NCBI GenBank assembly: GCA_002717515.1
Contig: PBEC01000018.1
Span: forward strand, 134,630-198,629
Source of the DNA: Flavobacteriales bacterium
GTDB lineage: Bacteria; Bacteroidota; Bacteroidia; Flavobacteriales_C; GCA-002722245
DNA: 64,000 nt
Direction: 5' to 3'
Made by a program: the position numbers and the translations under genes. The notes below the pieces were generated by a model. It was not told where the DNA came from. It saw only the letters and a program-made list of their open reading frames with translations, and did not search any database. Positions 38,636 to 48,346 of this stretch are shown here, in pieces (the first letter of the stretch is position 1; every line of letters starts with the position of its first letter).

Positions 38636-40558
38636 TTAAATCCTTTTTAAGCAATACACCTTAAAGAGTTTGTTTTCAAGTATTTTCTCGCCTTTTATTT
38701 CTTCGTAATCTCCTCTGAATGATGGAGTATATATTATTAAATAATCTAATTGATGGTTCCTAGGCTTATATTGTTTTAGTGAAATTTTAAATTTTTCAAT
38801 ATATTTTTCTGGTTTCATAAAATAGCACCACATTACTTCGGTTGAACCTAAAATATTATCGGGGTATACCTTGGCTAGAGAATCTCGAGCTGCTGAGTCT
38901 TGTGAAATTACAATTTGATGATATTTTCCAATGTCTTTATATTTCTCGTATTCATTTAAAATTAATGAATCCGAGTAGCCCATAAGTTTGTATGGATGGA
39001 TAAACCTTTGTGCAGACTCTTCATACATTGCTCTTTTATGAGAGCAAGAGCCTTCATAAAGGTAAACGTCTGCATGAGCTGTAAATGTAATAAGAGGCAT
39101 CATATTGTTACCTCCAATCACAGAATATGGATTTTTTTCCAAAAGTTTAATAACATCTAATTCATCTTTTCCTATAGACCAAAATGAATGATTTTTATCT
39201 GCTGACTTATACGAATTAAGAAAACCAAAAACTATTGTTAATGTTGAACAGGTTAAAACGATGTTTCTAATTCGAGTTAAGTTGATTTTGTCTTTCCAAA
39301 TGATAATGATATTTAGTACAAGAAATGGAAAGTAAGATGCGTAAACCCAATGATAGGGCTGTATATTATAGCCTAGAACAAATTTTAAATTGCAAAAGAA
39401 AAAAATGAGATAGTAGTTTATGAGCGATAGCATGGCCCAATTTTTCCATTTGTTCCATTTGTTAGATACAATTACCATAAACAGAAGAGAGATAGGAAAA
39501 GAATATTTTACAATTTGTAGTAGATTTGGGAAGGGTTCAAGATAGCTGTTGAAGAATTTTATAAAAACAATCCAAAACAATGGAATTAGGCAAAGTAATA
39601 AATTGAACCATTGTCTTCCATTGTTAACGAAGCGCAATAGGCACAGTGTTCCAAAAAATAGGATGCCGCTGGATGGAAAAACTTCAATTCCTTTTATTCT
39701 TTCTCTATATTCTTCTAAAAAGGCTAATTGATTAAACTCGTAAAATTTAAGCCAAAAATGGCTGGATAAAAGTAAGTATCCAAGAAGTAAAATCAGAAAT
39801 TCTCGTGGTCGTTTTTTATCAAAAAATAACATTCCTGCTGTTATTGGTATAGCGAATGACCAATAGTAAAAGTATGAGTATTGCAGCCCAAGAAGAGAAA
39901 TTAACAACCAAATTTGATTTTTTATCGATGAAGATTCTCTGAATATGATGAATCGGTAAATCCAAAACAGGAAAAAAACAATTGAAGACTGGCAATAAGG
40001 AAATCTTTGAGCATAACCCAAAACGAGCAGATTGTTATGGTACTCACCTAAAAGTCCGAATCCAGTAAGAAATTTTTGTATTCCAAAAACATCATCAAAA
40101 TTAGAACACAATACGAGTATAGAAATACCAATTGATATTGGTATTGAATGTTTTTGAAAAAAAATTGAGATGATTTTAAAAATTAAAAAAATGGATAAGA
40201 ATAAGGGAATAAGCCCTCCATAATAATAGGTTATATTAATGTTTCCAACTATTTTATTGAAAAGACCTAAGTAAGAGTTGATGATGTTACCGTCAGCAAA
40301 GGATAAATGACTGTTTTCTTTTATTAATGGATCGTATCGGTAAAGAGAAGGGTGGTTTCCCGAGTAGCGGATAATTCCCGCATAGCTTAAATTGTCTTCT
40401 GATAAACTGAAAGGTGCTTTATAGGCAAAAGGAGTAAAAAGTTTGTTTTCATCTTTTTCATATAAATTGCCTATAATGTATTGGGCATTATGTAAAATAA
40501 AAACAAAAACCAAAGTTAACCCTATTTGAAAGGATCTTTTCGATTTTAATTTAACCAT
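38636..40558 (-). CDS. Polytopic membrane protein, possibly a GT-C type glycosyltransferase
   Basis: About 640 residues with roughly 10-12 hydrophobic segments up to about residue 440, then a soluble C-terminal part of about 190 residues. After the first membrane segment comes a long loop with an acidic pair (FSLSEDNLSYAGIIRYSGNH), as in GT-C enzymes that use lipid-linked sugars. This is resemblance only; no family was recognised with certainty. I prefer the ATG at 40558, which overlaps the dusB stop by eight bases, although an in-frame ATG 18 bases upstream also works. The neighbouring sugar cluster on the other strand fits a role in glycan assembly. Confidence 0.6.
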   Translation of the reverse strand: MVKLKSKRSFQIGLTLVFVFILHNAQYIIGNLYEKDENKLFTPFAYKAPFSLSEDNLSYAGIIRYSGNHPSLYRYDPLIKENSHLSFADGNIINSYLGLFNKIVGNINITYYYGGLIPLFLSIFLIFKIISIFFQKHSIPISIGISILVLCSNFDDVFGIQKFLTGFGLLGEYHNNLLVLGYAQRFPYCQSSIVFFLFWIYRFIIFRESSSIKNQIWLLISLLGLQYSYFYYWSFAIPITAGMLFFDKKRPREFLILLLGYLLLSSHFWLKFYEFNQLAFLEEYRERIKGIEVFPSSGILFFGTLCLLRFVNNGRQWFNLLLCLIPLFWIVFIKFFNSYLEPFPNLLQIVKYSFPISLLFMVIVSNKWNKWKNWAMLSLINYYLIFFFCNLKFVLGYNIQPYHWVYASYFPFLVLNIIIIWKDKINLTRIRNIVLTCSTLTIVFGFLNSYKSADKNHSFWSIGKDELDVIKLLEKNPYSVIGGNNMMPLITFTAHADVYLYEGSCSHKRAMYEESAQRFIHPYKLMGYSDSLILNEYEKYKDIGKYHQIVISQDSAARDSLAKVYPDNILGSTEVMWCYFMKPEKYIEKFKISLKQYKPRNHQLDYLIIYTPSFRGDYEEIKGEKILENKLFKVYCLKRI

Positions 40559-41531
40559 AGATGTCCAAAATTTCATCTAATAAACCTATGATTTGTTCTT
40601 CAGTTTGATATGTAACGAGTTTGAGACGGTAGTTTTTTATTCCAGGTAGGCCTCTGAAATAATTGGTGTAATGTCGTCGCATTTCTAAAATCCCTAGAGT
40701 AAGACCTTTCCATTTGATGGATTCTCTTAAGTGCATTTTGGCTGCATTAACACGATCATGAATAGTTGGAGCCGATAAGTGTTCTCCGGTTTTCATATAG
40801 TGCTTTATTTCATTGAAAATCCAGGGATAGCCAATTGCGGCTCTTCCAATCATAATGCCATCTACACCGTATTCATTCTTGTATTCCAAAGCTTTTTCAG
40901 GAGAATTAATATCTCCATTTCCAAAAACTGGAATATGTAAGCGGGGATTGTTTTTTGTGTCGCGAATTAAGTCCCATTTAGCTTCTCCTTTATACATTTG
41001 TTTTCGCGTCCTACCATGTATTGAAATACCCTGAATACCAATATCTTGTAATCTTTCCGCAACTTCAACAATATATTTTGTGTCTTCATCCCAGCCCAAT
41101 CGAGTTTTAACAGTTACTGGCTTTTTTGTTGCTTTAACTACTGCTTCAGTTAGTCGAACCATTTTTGGAATATCTTGTAAAATACCAGATCCGGCTCCCT
41201 TGCAAACTACTTTTTTTACGGGACAACCATAGTTTATATCGATAACATCAGGGTCAGCTTGTTCCACAATTCTGGTGGCTTCAATCATACTTTCCATATT
41301 TCCACCAAAAATTTGAATTCCTATAGGACGTTCAAAATCGTAAATATCTAATTTTTGAACACTTTTTTCTGCATCTCGAATTAATCCCTCACTCGATATG
41401 AATTCTGTATACATCATGTCGGCACCTTGCTTTTTGCAAAGCGCCCGGAAGGGTGGATCGCTTACGTCTTCCATTGGAGCCAATAAAAGAGGGAATTCAC
41501 CAAGATTAATATTTCCTATATTTACACTCAT
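40551..41531 (-). CDS. dusB: tRNA-dihydrouridine synthase (DusB-like)
   Basis: An FMN enzyme that reduces uridines in tRNA. Seen: LLAPMEDVSDPPFRALCKKQG, DINYGCPVKKVVCKGAGSGIL with the catalytic Cys, SIHGRTRKQMYKG, VFGNGDINSPEKA and GIMIGRAAIGYPWIF. The 326-residue length is normal. It overlaps the downstream membrane-protein gene and diverges from the CPBP protease gene, with 35 bases between their start codons. Confidence 0.95.
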   Translation of the reverse strand: MSVNIGNINLGEFPLLLAPMEDVSDPPFRALCKKQGADMMYTEFISSEGLIRDAEKSVQKLDIYDFERPIGIQIFGGNMESMIEATRIVEQADPDVIDINYGCPVKKVVCKGAGSGILQDIPKMVRLTEAVVKATKKPVTVKTRLGWDEDTKYIVEVAERLQDIGIQGISIHGRTRKQMYKGEAKWDLIRDTKNNPRLHIPVFGNGDINSPEKALEYKNEYGVDGIMIGRAAIGYPWIFNEIKHYMKTGEHLSAPTIHDRVNAAKMHLRESIKWKGLTLGILEMRRHYTNYFRGLPGIKNYRLKLVTYQTEEQIIGLLDEILDIYG

Positions 41532-41566
41532 AATTCACAACAAAGATACTTCAAAACTAATTGTAT

Positions 41567-42517
41567 ATGTCTTTGAGTCATTTGAAGTCCTGGCCTTTAA
41601 ACAAAAAAATTGTAGCATCGATTACACTTCTTGTGTTCTCTATTCTTTTATTTAATGGCTTGTATAGTCTAATCATTCACGGAGATCTTAAAGCTCTGGA
41701 GTCCGGTTCAGTTGGAGATAAAGTCACTCAGCTCGCACAACAAAAATTAGACGCTAAAATTGATGATTTTTCTTTTTTTAAAGAAATTCAGAAACTCATT
41801 CAAGAAGTGGATTCAAAAATTCTTAATAAAGGGTTTTATATCCAGATTGGATACAATCTAATTGTATTTTTCGGACTTTCTATTCTTTTTATGAAGTTTT
41901 TTCAGGTGGACGAACTAAAATCATTAAATTTTAGAAATAAAAGTGTCGTTTTATTATTGGTGGTTCTTGTTTTAGCAATTAATGTCCCATCTATTGGAAT
42001 CGACGCAACCAGTATGTTGGAATCTATTCTAGGAGAAAGTTCTCTTGATGATAAAAAAAACTTGATTTCTCAATTTATTTTATTTCTTCCCAATGCTGAG
42101 AGGGGGTGGATTGTTACGTTAATTGGTATTGCTTTAATACCCGCAATTGGAGAAGAGTTAATGTTCAGAGGTTTTCTAATGAATTTGTTGGCTCAAAAAT
42201 CAAATCATCATAATGGGATTGCTGTTTCTGCATTAATTTTTGCTGTTGTTCATTTTAATTTTACGAATTTCTTTTTTTATTTCATCTTAGGTGTTGTGAT
42301 GGGCTATGTTTATTATTGGGGAAGAAATTTGATTTTTCCAATAATCATCCATTTTGTAAATAATGCATTGGTTCTTTTTGGATATATGTATGCGATTTCA
42401 ATTGAGGCTCCTGAAGAGTTTAGTCAATCTTATTTTTTTATGCCATATATTATTACCGGTTTAAGCCTATTGATTTTTTATTTGAATTTCAAAAGAAACG
42501 AGAATTTATTGCATTAG
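41567..42517 (+). CDS. CPBP-family intramembrane metalloprotease
   Basis: A multi-pass membrane protein of about 316 residues. It carries the three CPBP (Abi/CAAX protease) motifs: EExxxR in PAIGEELMFRGFL (about residues 196-201), FAVVHFN with His near 229, and IIHFVNNAL with His near 262 and Asn near 265. Membrane helices flank and include these motifs. The Rce1-like fold is known; substrate is unknown here. The ATG at 41567 (MSLSHLKSW) is preferred to the upstream TTG at 41561. A large soluble loop follows the first helix (about 40-90). Confidence 0.88.
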   Translation: MSLSHLKSWPLNKKIVASITLLVFSILLFNGLYSLIIHGDLKALESGSVGDKVTQLAQQKLDAKIDDFSFFKEIQKLIQEVDSKILNKGFYIQIGYNLIVFFGLSILFMKFFQVDELKSLNFRNKSVVLLLVVLVLAINVPSIGIDATSMLESILGESSLDDKKNLISQFILFLPNAERGWIVTLIGIALIPAIGEELMFRGFLMNLLAQKSNHHNGIAVSALIFAVVHFNFTNFFFYFILGVVMGYVYYWGRNLIFPIIIHFVNNALVLFGYMYAISIEAPEEFSQSYFFMPYIITGLSLLIFYLNFKRNENLLH

Positions 42518-42582
42518 AAGTCGTTGATTCAATTTTTTTTTCATGATTCTTAATCAATATACATCTATGCACCTAGACTTCC

Positions 42583-42604
42583 TTGTTTAAAAAGCATATC
42601 TTTG
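42583..42604 (+). promoter_or_regulatory. Putative promoter for bipA
   Basis: An exact -7 box TATCTTTG ends 25 bases before the bipA ATG. A TTG lies 11 bases upstream of the box, too close for a normal -33 element, so only the -7 box is trusted. The segment TTGTTTAAAAAG before it matches that upstream of the gene at 20536. Confidence 0.45.
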
Positions 42605-42629
42605 CGGCTGATTTTAAAAAGAGTGTTTT

Positions 42630-44423
42630 ATGAAGGTGAAAAACATTGCCATTATTGCTCACGTTGACCATGGGAAAACCACTTTGGTGGATAAGATGCT
42701 TCATGCTTGTGAAGTTTTTGCAAAGCATCAAGAAGTGGGTGAATTAATCATGGATAATAATGATTTAGAAAAAGAAAGAGGAATTACCATTCGTTCAAAA
42801 AATGCAGCAGTTCAATACAAAGACTATAAAATTAATATTATAGACACTCCAGGACACAGTGATTTCGGTGGTGAGGTAGAGCGTGTTCTTAAAATGTGTG
42901 ATGGTGTTTGTTTATTGGTTGATGCATTTGAGGGTCCAATGCCTCAAACTCGTTTTGTCCTTCAAAAGGCGATTCAATTGGGACTTAAACCGATGGTGTG
43001 TGTGAATAAGGTAGATAAGGAAAATTGTGATCCCGAGGCTGTATATGAAAAGGTTTTTGATTTGATGTTTGAATTGGAAGCAACTGAAGAGCAATTGGAT
43101 TTCCCTGTTGTTTACGGTTCTGCAAAAAATGGTTGGTTAAGTGAAGATTGGCAACAACCAACGGATAATATTGATGTTATTTTTGAAAAGATAATAGAGC
43201 ACATTCCTGATCCAAAAGTCGAGCAAGGAACAACTCAAATGCAAATTACGTCTTTGGACTATTCTTCTTTTGTTGGACGAATTGCTATTGGGCGATTGTT
43301 TCGAGGGACTTTACAACTCAACCAAAAAGTTAGTTTGGTAAAAAGAGATGGATCGGTTGTTAAGTCTCAAATCAAGGAATTAATGGTGTTTAATGATTTG
43401 GGTAAAGTAAATGTTAACCAAGTCGAAGCTGGCGAAATATGTGCAATTACCGGTTTAGAAGGATTTGAAATAGGGGATACTGTTGCGGATATTGAAAATC
43501 CAGAGGGATTACCTGCTATTACTATTGATGAGCCTACCATGAGTATGCTTTTTACAATTAATAATTCTCCTTTTTTCGGGAAAGAAGGAAAATACGTCAC
43601 CTCTCGCCATATCCGTGAGCGATTGGATAAAGAATTGGAAAAGAATTTAGCAATGAAGGTTACCGACACCGAATCTGCTGATTCTTGGATGGTAGCAGGT
43701 AGAGGAATTATGCATTTGGCAGTATTGATTGAGGAAATGAGACGTGAAGGGTTTGAACTTCAGGTTGGTCAACCTCAGGTATTGGTGAAAACCATAGACG
43801 GGGTTAAATGTGAACCTATTGAGGAATTAACAGTAGACGTGCCTGATGAAAATTCAGGTAAAGTAATTGAAATGATTACAAAGAATAAAGGAGAATTAAA
43901 ATCAATGACCCCTGTTGGAACAAGAATCAAAATTGAATTTGAGGTTCCATCAAGAGGGTTAATTGGTATGAGGGGTCCAATGCTTACAGCTACACAAGGA
44001 GAAGCCATTATGGCCCACCGCTTTATTAAATACGAACCCTGGAAAGGGGATATTCCTCAGCGTCAGAATGGTTCTTTGATTTCCATGGAAACTGGCCAGG
44101 CAATTCCTTATTCCATTAATAAAATACAAGAGAGAGGTAAGTTTTTCGTGGATCCTAATGAGCAGATTTACGAAGGTCAGGTTATAGGGGAAAATTCAAG
44201 AGAAGGAGATCTAACGGTCAATGTTACTAAAATGAAAAAGCAGTCCAATGTTCGATCCTCTGGGGCAGATGACTCTGTGAAAATTGTTCCAGCTATTAAA
44301 AGATCTTTGGAAGAATCTTTGGAATATATTCAATCGGATGAATATGTTGAGGTTACTCCTGAATCCATTAGATTGAGGAAAATTTTATTAACAGAAAATG
44401 AAAGAAAAAGAGGAGGGAAATAA
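42630..44423 (+). CDS. bipA: Ribosome-associated GTPase BipA/TypA
   Basis: BipA is a translational GTPase that helps 50S ribosomal subunit assembly and stress adaptation. Its 597 residues cover the GTPase domain with [10 protein letters not shown] (10-19), the RGITI switch I element, DTPGHSDF and VNKVD, followed by the domain II beta barrel and EF-G-like domains (RGLIGMRG). The C-terminal domain typical of BipA is present ([28 protein letters not shown]). It has its own promoter and is followed by a hairpin. Confidence 0.96.
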   Translation: MKVKNIAIIAHVDHGKTTLVDKMLHACEVFAKHQEVGELIMDNNDLEKERGITIRSKNAAVQYKDYKINIIDTPGHSDFGGEVERVLKMCDGVCLLVDAFEGPMPQTRFVLQKAIQLGLKPMVCVNKVDKENCDPEAVYEKVFDLMFELEATEEQLDFPVVYGSAKNGWLSEDWQQPTDNIDVIFEKIIEHIPDPKVEQGTTQMQITSLDYSSFVGRIAIGRLFRGTLQLNQKVSLVKRDGSVVKSQIKELMVFNDLGKVNVNQVEAGEICAITGLEGFEIGDTVADIENPEGLPAITIDEPTMSMLFTINNSPFFGKEGKYVTSRHIRERLDKELEKNLAMKVTDTESADSWMVAGRGIMHLAVLIEEMRREGFELQVGQPQVLVKTIDGVKCEPIEELTVDVPDENSGKVIEMITKNKGELKSMTPVGTRIKIEFEVPSRGLIGMRGPMLTATQGEAIMAHRFIKYEPWKGDIPQRQNGSLISMETGQAIPYSINKIQERGKFFVDPNEQIYEGQVIGENSREGDLTVNVTKMKKQSNVRSSGADDSVKIVPAIKRSLEESLEYIQSDEYVEVTPESIRLRKILLTENERKRGGK

Positions 44424-44446
44424 CTCTTATTAAAATTTGAAAATTA

Positions 44447-44474
44447 GGAAAAGGAAGCTTAGGCTTCCTTTTCC
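44447..44474 (+). terminator. Hairpin terminator after bipA
   Basis: A perfect 12-bp stem (GGAAAAGGAAGC/GCTTCCTTTTCC) with a TTAG loop begins 24 bases after the bipA stop. It lacks a clean T tract afterwards, so termination is likely but not certain. Confidence 0.65.
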
Positions 44475-44861
44475 AATAAGTTCGATTATTACAGTAGTCA
44501 TAATTTTAAAGTTTCACATTTTGTACATTGTTATTCCAACTAAATGATTTAAGATGACTTTTGAGTCATGTAATAAACGCTTTTGAATACGACTTTATAG
44601 TGAGCAAAATTTATTTTATTGATATCTTGGTTATACTCCATCTCGTGTAAGTCTTAAAATTCATCATTCTAAATACCAATCATTCGTAAAATCATAAATA
44701 TTCATACCTGGATAAAACTTTCAATTCAGGAGTTGACTGAATGTTGTTCTTCAGAAGGGTAGATTTCTTAGATTAATTTGTTATTTCCTTTGTAACTAAA
44801 ATTTTAAATAAATACGATTTATTACCTTTAAGCGTTTCAAATAGAAGTAAAGCAAAAAACT
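44475..44861 (+). other. Intergenic region, 387 bases, no gene seen
   Basis: AT-rich sequence between bipA and porW with no ORF of note on either strand and no RNA structure that I recognise. It should hold the porW promoter. A TACCTTTA near 44823-44830 resembles a -7 box, but no matching -33 element was found. Confidence 0.5.
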
Positions 44862-47450
44862 TTGAATTTTAGTTTAAAATCATCAGTATTTATTTTTCTA
44901 TCGGCATTGTTGATTTCATTGTTTTTGTATTCATGTAGTACTGAAAAAAATGCTTTTTTAAATAGAAACTACCATTATATAACGGTTAAATATAACGGTT
45001 ACTTTAATGGTAATGAGGCCTATAAACTGGCTAAAAAGAATATTGAAATTTCTGAAAAGGATGATTTTGATGACCTTTTAAACGTTTTCAAATTTGGAAA
45101 TTTGAACGATAATAAGAAAGAATATTCCAATCTAAACAGGTCTCTTACAAAGGGTGCAAAAATGATCGATCGCCATTCGATGAAGTTTAAAGTAGGTTCC
45201 GAAGATGTTGAATATAATAAAATGATTGATGATTGTTATTTGTTGATTGGAAAAGCCAGATTTTTAAAATTTGATTTAGAGCCTGCAAAAGAAACGTTTT
45301 TATTTATAAAAAACACATTCAAAAAAGGAGATGAACGATACAAGGCAACACTTTGGTTGGTAATGACTTATATCTACCAAGAGAATTTTGTTGATGCAGA
45401 AACTACAATTAAGGCAATACAGGCAGATAAAGAGTTTCCTAAAAAATTTCAAGATGAATTGGTTCTAATACAGGCAATTAGTTTAAAAAGGAGCGGGCAA
45501 ATAAGTGAAGCTATTCCAGTTTTTGAAAAGGCGATTGAGTCGGCTAAACCGAAAAAGTTTAAAAGAAGGTTACAGTATATACTGGCCCAAATGTATCAAA
45601 GTCAGAATAAATTTTTAGATGCGGCAAAGTTATATCAAATAGTTGCTAAGAAATCGACGGATTATGAATTGCAATTTAATTCGAAAATCAATTTGGCAAC
45701 AACTTACGAAGGGTCTGGAGATAACGTAATTAATATCTTAAAAAAGATGCTCAAAGATGCCAAAAATATTGAGTATTTAGACCAGATATATTATGCGCTC
45801 GCAAAAGTTTATGAAAAACAGGGGAAAAATGATTTGGCTATCGATAGCTATGAATTGTCTGCCAGCAAAAGCGTAAATAACCCAAAGCAAAAAGGGAAGT
45901 CGTTTCTAGCTTTAGGTGATTATTATTTTGACCAACCTGACTATTTAAATGCATACAGTTATTATGATTCATCTCTGACTTCTTTACCCAAAAGTTATCC
46001 CAATTATGAAGATATAAGCGCAAAAAAGGAAAGTTTAAGAGATTTGGTAAAACATCTTAAAATCGTTCAAGAGCAAGATAGTTTGTTAAAAATAGTTTTA
46101 ATGCCGGAAGAGGCACGAGCTGAATTCATAAAAAATAAAATACTTGAAGCAAAAGAAAAACAAGATCAAATAAATGCTATTGAAGAGGCTAAAAGAGAAA
46201 AGGCATTAGCTGATGCATCGGCACTTGGATCAAATGGGTCGAATTGGATATTTGAAAACCCTTCTCTTCTGGCCTCCGGTTTGGTCGAATTTAAAGGAAT
46301 ATGGGGCGACCGTCCTCTAGAAGATAATTGGAGGAGACAAGACAAATCTTCTGTTTTATTTGATGCTGTTGGTCAGGAAAATGAAAAAAACAGTGAAGCG
46401 AGTGAGGACATACCTGAAAATCAGACTGAAAAATTTTATTTAAAAGGATTACCCTTTAAAGTCGATCAGCAGGAAATTGCTCATCAAAAAATAATGAATT
46501 CATATTATCAACTCGGTGTAATTTATAGAGATAACTTTAATGATTTGCCAAAATCGATATTTTATTTTAAAAGGTTGAATTCTCGTTATCCTAAAAATCC
46601 TAAGGAGGCTGTAACATGGTATCAGCTTTATAGGAACTATGATAAAGTCGAAAAGGTGGTTTTAAAGAATGAGGTTAAAAATAAAGTCATTCAAAATTAT
46701 CCAAATTCTGAATATGCTCAACTTTTAATCAATCCAAATATGATGGCTGAAGAGGAGAATAAATCGATTTATGATGATCGAGTTTATGAGGAGATTTTTT
46801 ATGTTTTTAAAAAGGGTCAATATTCAAAAGTTATAAGCGACGTAAATGCATATAAAAAGAAGGTTAAAAGAAGTGAATTGAGGGCAAAATTTGATTTGAT
46901 ACATGCTTTTGCAAAAGGTAATTTATACGGAAAAGATTCTTTGGAGTATTATTTAAGAAAAACTCGAACTGATAATATAGGTACCGAAGCGGCCGATGAC
47001 GTGATTAGTATTTTAGAGAGTTTCGATGAAGAGCGAAAGAGAATAAAGTTGGCACAACAGGATTCTCTAAAGAAAGCTAAATCTTTTGTTCTCTCTTCAA
47101 ATGAGCCACATTATTTTGTTATAATATACAACAATCAGAAAAATAAATCGAGTGAAATTTTGAATAAAATATCCAATTTTAATAATGAATTCTATGCTAC
47201 AAAAAATTTAAAATCTAAATTCATATCATGGTCGGAAAACGAGGATCTCATCGTTGTAAAGCCTTTTGTTTCAAATAGTGAATCCGGTAATTATTTTGGA
47301 ACATTCAAACAACATTTTTTAGTGAACAATCTGGATTTAGGTGAGCTTAACTTCACCATTTCTAAAACCAATTATGCTAAGTTGTTTAAATACAAAGAAG
47401 TTATTCAATATATCGATTTTTACAAGAAAAATTATGCATCAAGGCAGTAA
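44862..47450 (+). CDS. porW: PorW/SprE, TPR lipoprotein of the type IX secretion system
   Basis: PorW (SprE in Flavobacterium) is an outer-membrane lipoprotein needed for T9SS function and gliding. It has a lipoprotein signal (SALLISLFLYSCSTEKNAF with the lipobox Cys) followed by LNRNYHYITVKYNGYFNG, matching the family N-terminus. Many TPR-like helical repeats follow (about 120-400, for example YILAQMYQSQNKFLDAAKLY), then a charged linker (about 415-450) and more TPR-like repeats. The 862 residues fit the family. The start is TTG; without it the signal peptide would be lost. It complements SprA and the CHU_C cargo in the same window. Confidence 0.83.
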   Translation: MNFSLKSSVFIFLSALLISLFLYSCSTEKNAFLNRNYHYITVKYNGYFNGNEAYKLAKKNIEISEKDDFDDLLNVFKFGNLNDNKKEYSNLNRSLTKGAKMIDRHSMKFKVGSEDVEYNKMIDDCYLLIGKARFLKFDLEPAKETFLFIKNTFKKGDERYKATLWLVMTYIYQENFVDAETTIKAIQADKEFPKKFQDELVLIQAISLKRSGQISEAIPVFEKAIESAKPKKFKRRLQYILAQMYQSQNKFLDAAKLYQIVAKKSTDYELQFNSKINLATTYEGSGDNVINILKKMLKDAKNIEYLDQIYYALAKVYEKQGKNDLAIDSYELSASKSVNNPKQKGKSFLALGDYYFDQPDYLNAYSYYDSSLTSLPKSYPNYEDISAKKESLRDLVKHLKIVQEQDSLLKIVLMPEEARAEFIKNKILEAKEKQDQINAIEEAKREKALADASALGSNGSNWIFENPSLLASGLVEFKGIWGDRPLEDNWRRQDKSSVLFDAVGQENEKNSEASEDIPENQTEKFYLKGLPFKVDQQEIAHQKIMNSYYQLGVIYRDNFNDLPKSIFYFKRLNSRYPKNPKEAVTWYQLYRNYDKVEKVVLKNEVKNKVIQNYPNSEYAQLLINPNMMAEEENKSIYDDRVYEEIFYVFKKGQYSKVISDVNAYKKKVKRSELRAKFDLIHAFAKGNLYGKDSLEYYLRKTRTDNIGTEAADDVISILESFDEERKRIKLAQQDSLKKAKSFVLSSNEPHYFVIIYNNQKNKSSEILNKISNFNNEFYATKNLKSKFISWSENEDLIVVKPFVSNSESGNYFGTFKQHFLVNNLDLGELNFTISKTNYAKLFKYKEVIQYIDFYKKNYASRQ

Positions 47451-47475
47451 CTGTAATTTATGAAATAAGGCCCAG

Positions 47476-48294
47476 TTAATCGTCTATTTTATTGAGTGGT
47501 TCGCATAAGTTTTTAAACTCTATTAAATCCATTTTGATTGCTCCTACCAATAAGTCTGCCTTTAAACGAATGGGTACTTTATTTTCATCGTCACTGATCC
47601 ACAAGGTCATATCCTCTTCCTCTTTGAAAACACGTCCCTTTTCAACCATGGGTCTGAATTTTAAGCATTTGAACTCTCCTAATTTTGTTTCAATTTCTTC
47701 TTTTCCAAGGAATTTAATTTTTAGTGGGTACATTTCCATATCAAAGAAAGTATTTATAACAAATTCTTGTCCAACTTTAGCACCCTGCAAATCAAGGGTT
47801 CGTGCATAATAAAATGCAGAAAGTAAATCCTGAGAGTTGGGCTTTACAGCGTAGTTTTTTGTGTCCTTTTCAAAAACTGTAGCTTCATTGGAATAATGAT
47901 TGAAATCAATATTTCTATCTAATTTGTAACCACCTTCTCGAACGTGACGGACAAATTTCCAAGGCAAGATAGCTTCTTCATCTATGTATGTTTCGTAACG
48001 ATCGTCTACTTTAAAAAACCAACGAAGAGTACCGGTTGATTTTCCTTTTCCTACAATGTGCATTGTTTTTCTTCCATTAATTTCTTTAGAACTGGGTTCA
48101 ACTTTCAATGTTGCTTGTGCGGCATCGAAAAATCCGTATGAAACATCATAGCGTAAAAATTCACCTTTTTTAAAGGAGGACTGTTTGATTTTTCTTAATG
48201 AATCTACTTCTTCGAGATTTGGATTTTTGTTTGCTGTGAAGGCGAAAACGCCTAAAATCAAAATCATTGAAATTACTACTGACCTTAAACTCAT
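47476..48294 (-). CDS. DUF3108 family exported protein
   Basis: A 272-residue protein with an N-terminal signal-like segment (VVISMILILGVFAFTANK). The body begins KKGEFLRYDVSYGFFDAAQATLKV and has YYARTLDLQGAKVGQEF and GEFKCLKFRPMVEKGRVF, the pattern of DUF3108 proteins, which form a beta-rich periplasmic fold. The function of the family is unknown. It converges with porW and diverges from the radical SAM gene. Confidence 0.83.
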   Translation of the reverse strand: MSLRSVVISMILILGVFAFTANKNPNLEEVDSLRKIKQSSFKKGEFLRYDVSYGFFDAAQATLKVEPSSKEINGRKTMHIVGKGKSTGTLRWFFKVDDRYETYIDEEAILPWKFVRHVREGGYKLDRNIDFNHYSNEATVFEKDTKNYAVKPNSQDLLSAFYYARTLDLQGAKVGQEFVINTFFDMEMYPLKIKFLGKEEIETKLGEFKCLKFRPMVEKGRVFKEEEDMTLWISDDENKVPIRLKADLLVGAIKMDLIEFKNLCEPLNKIDD

Positions 48295-48346
48295 AAAAAT
48301 TACTTTTGATACTCTACATTAACAAATACTATTCCAAATTTATAAC

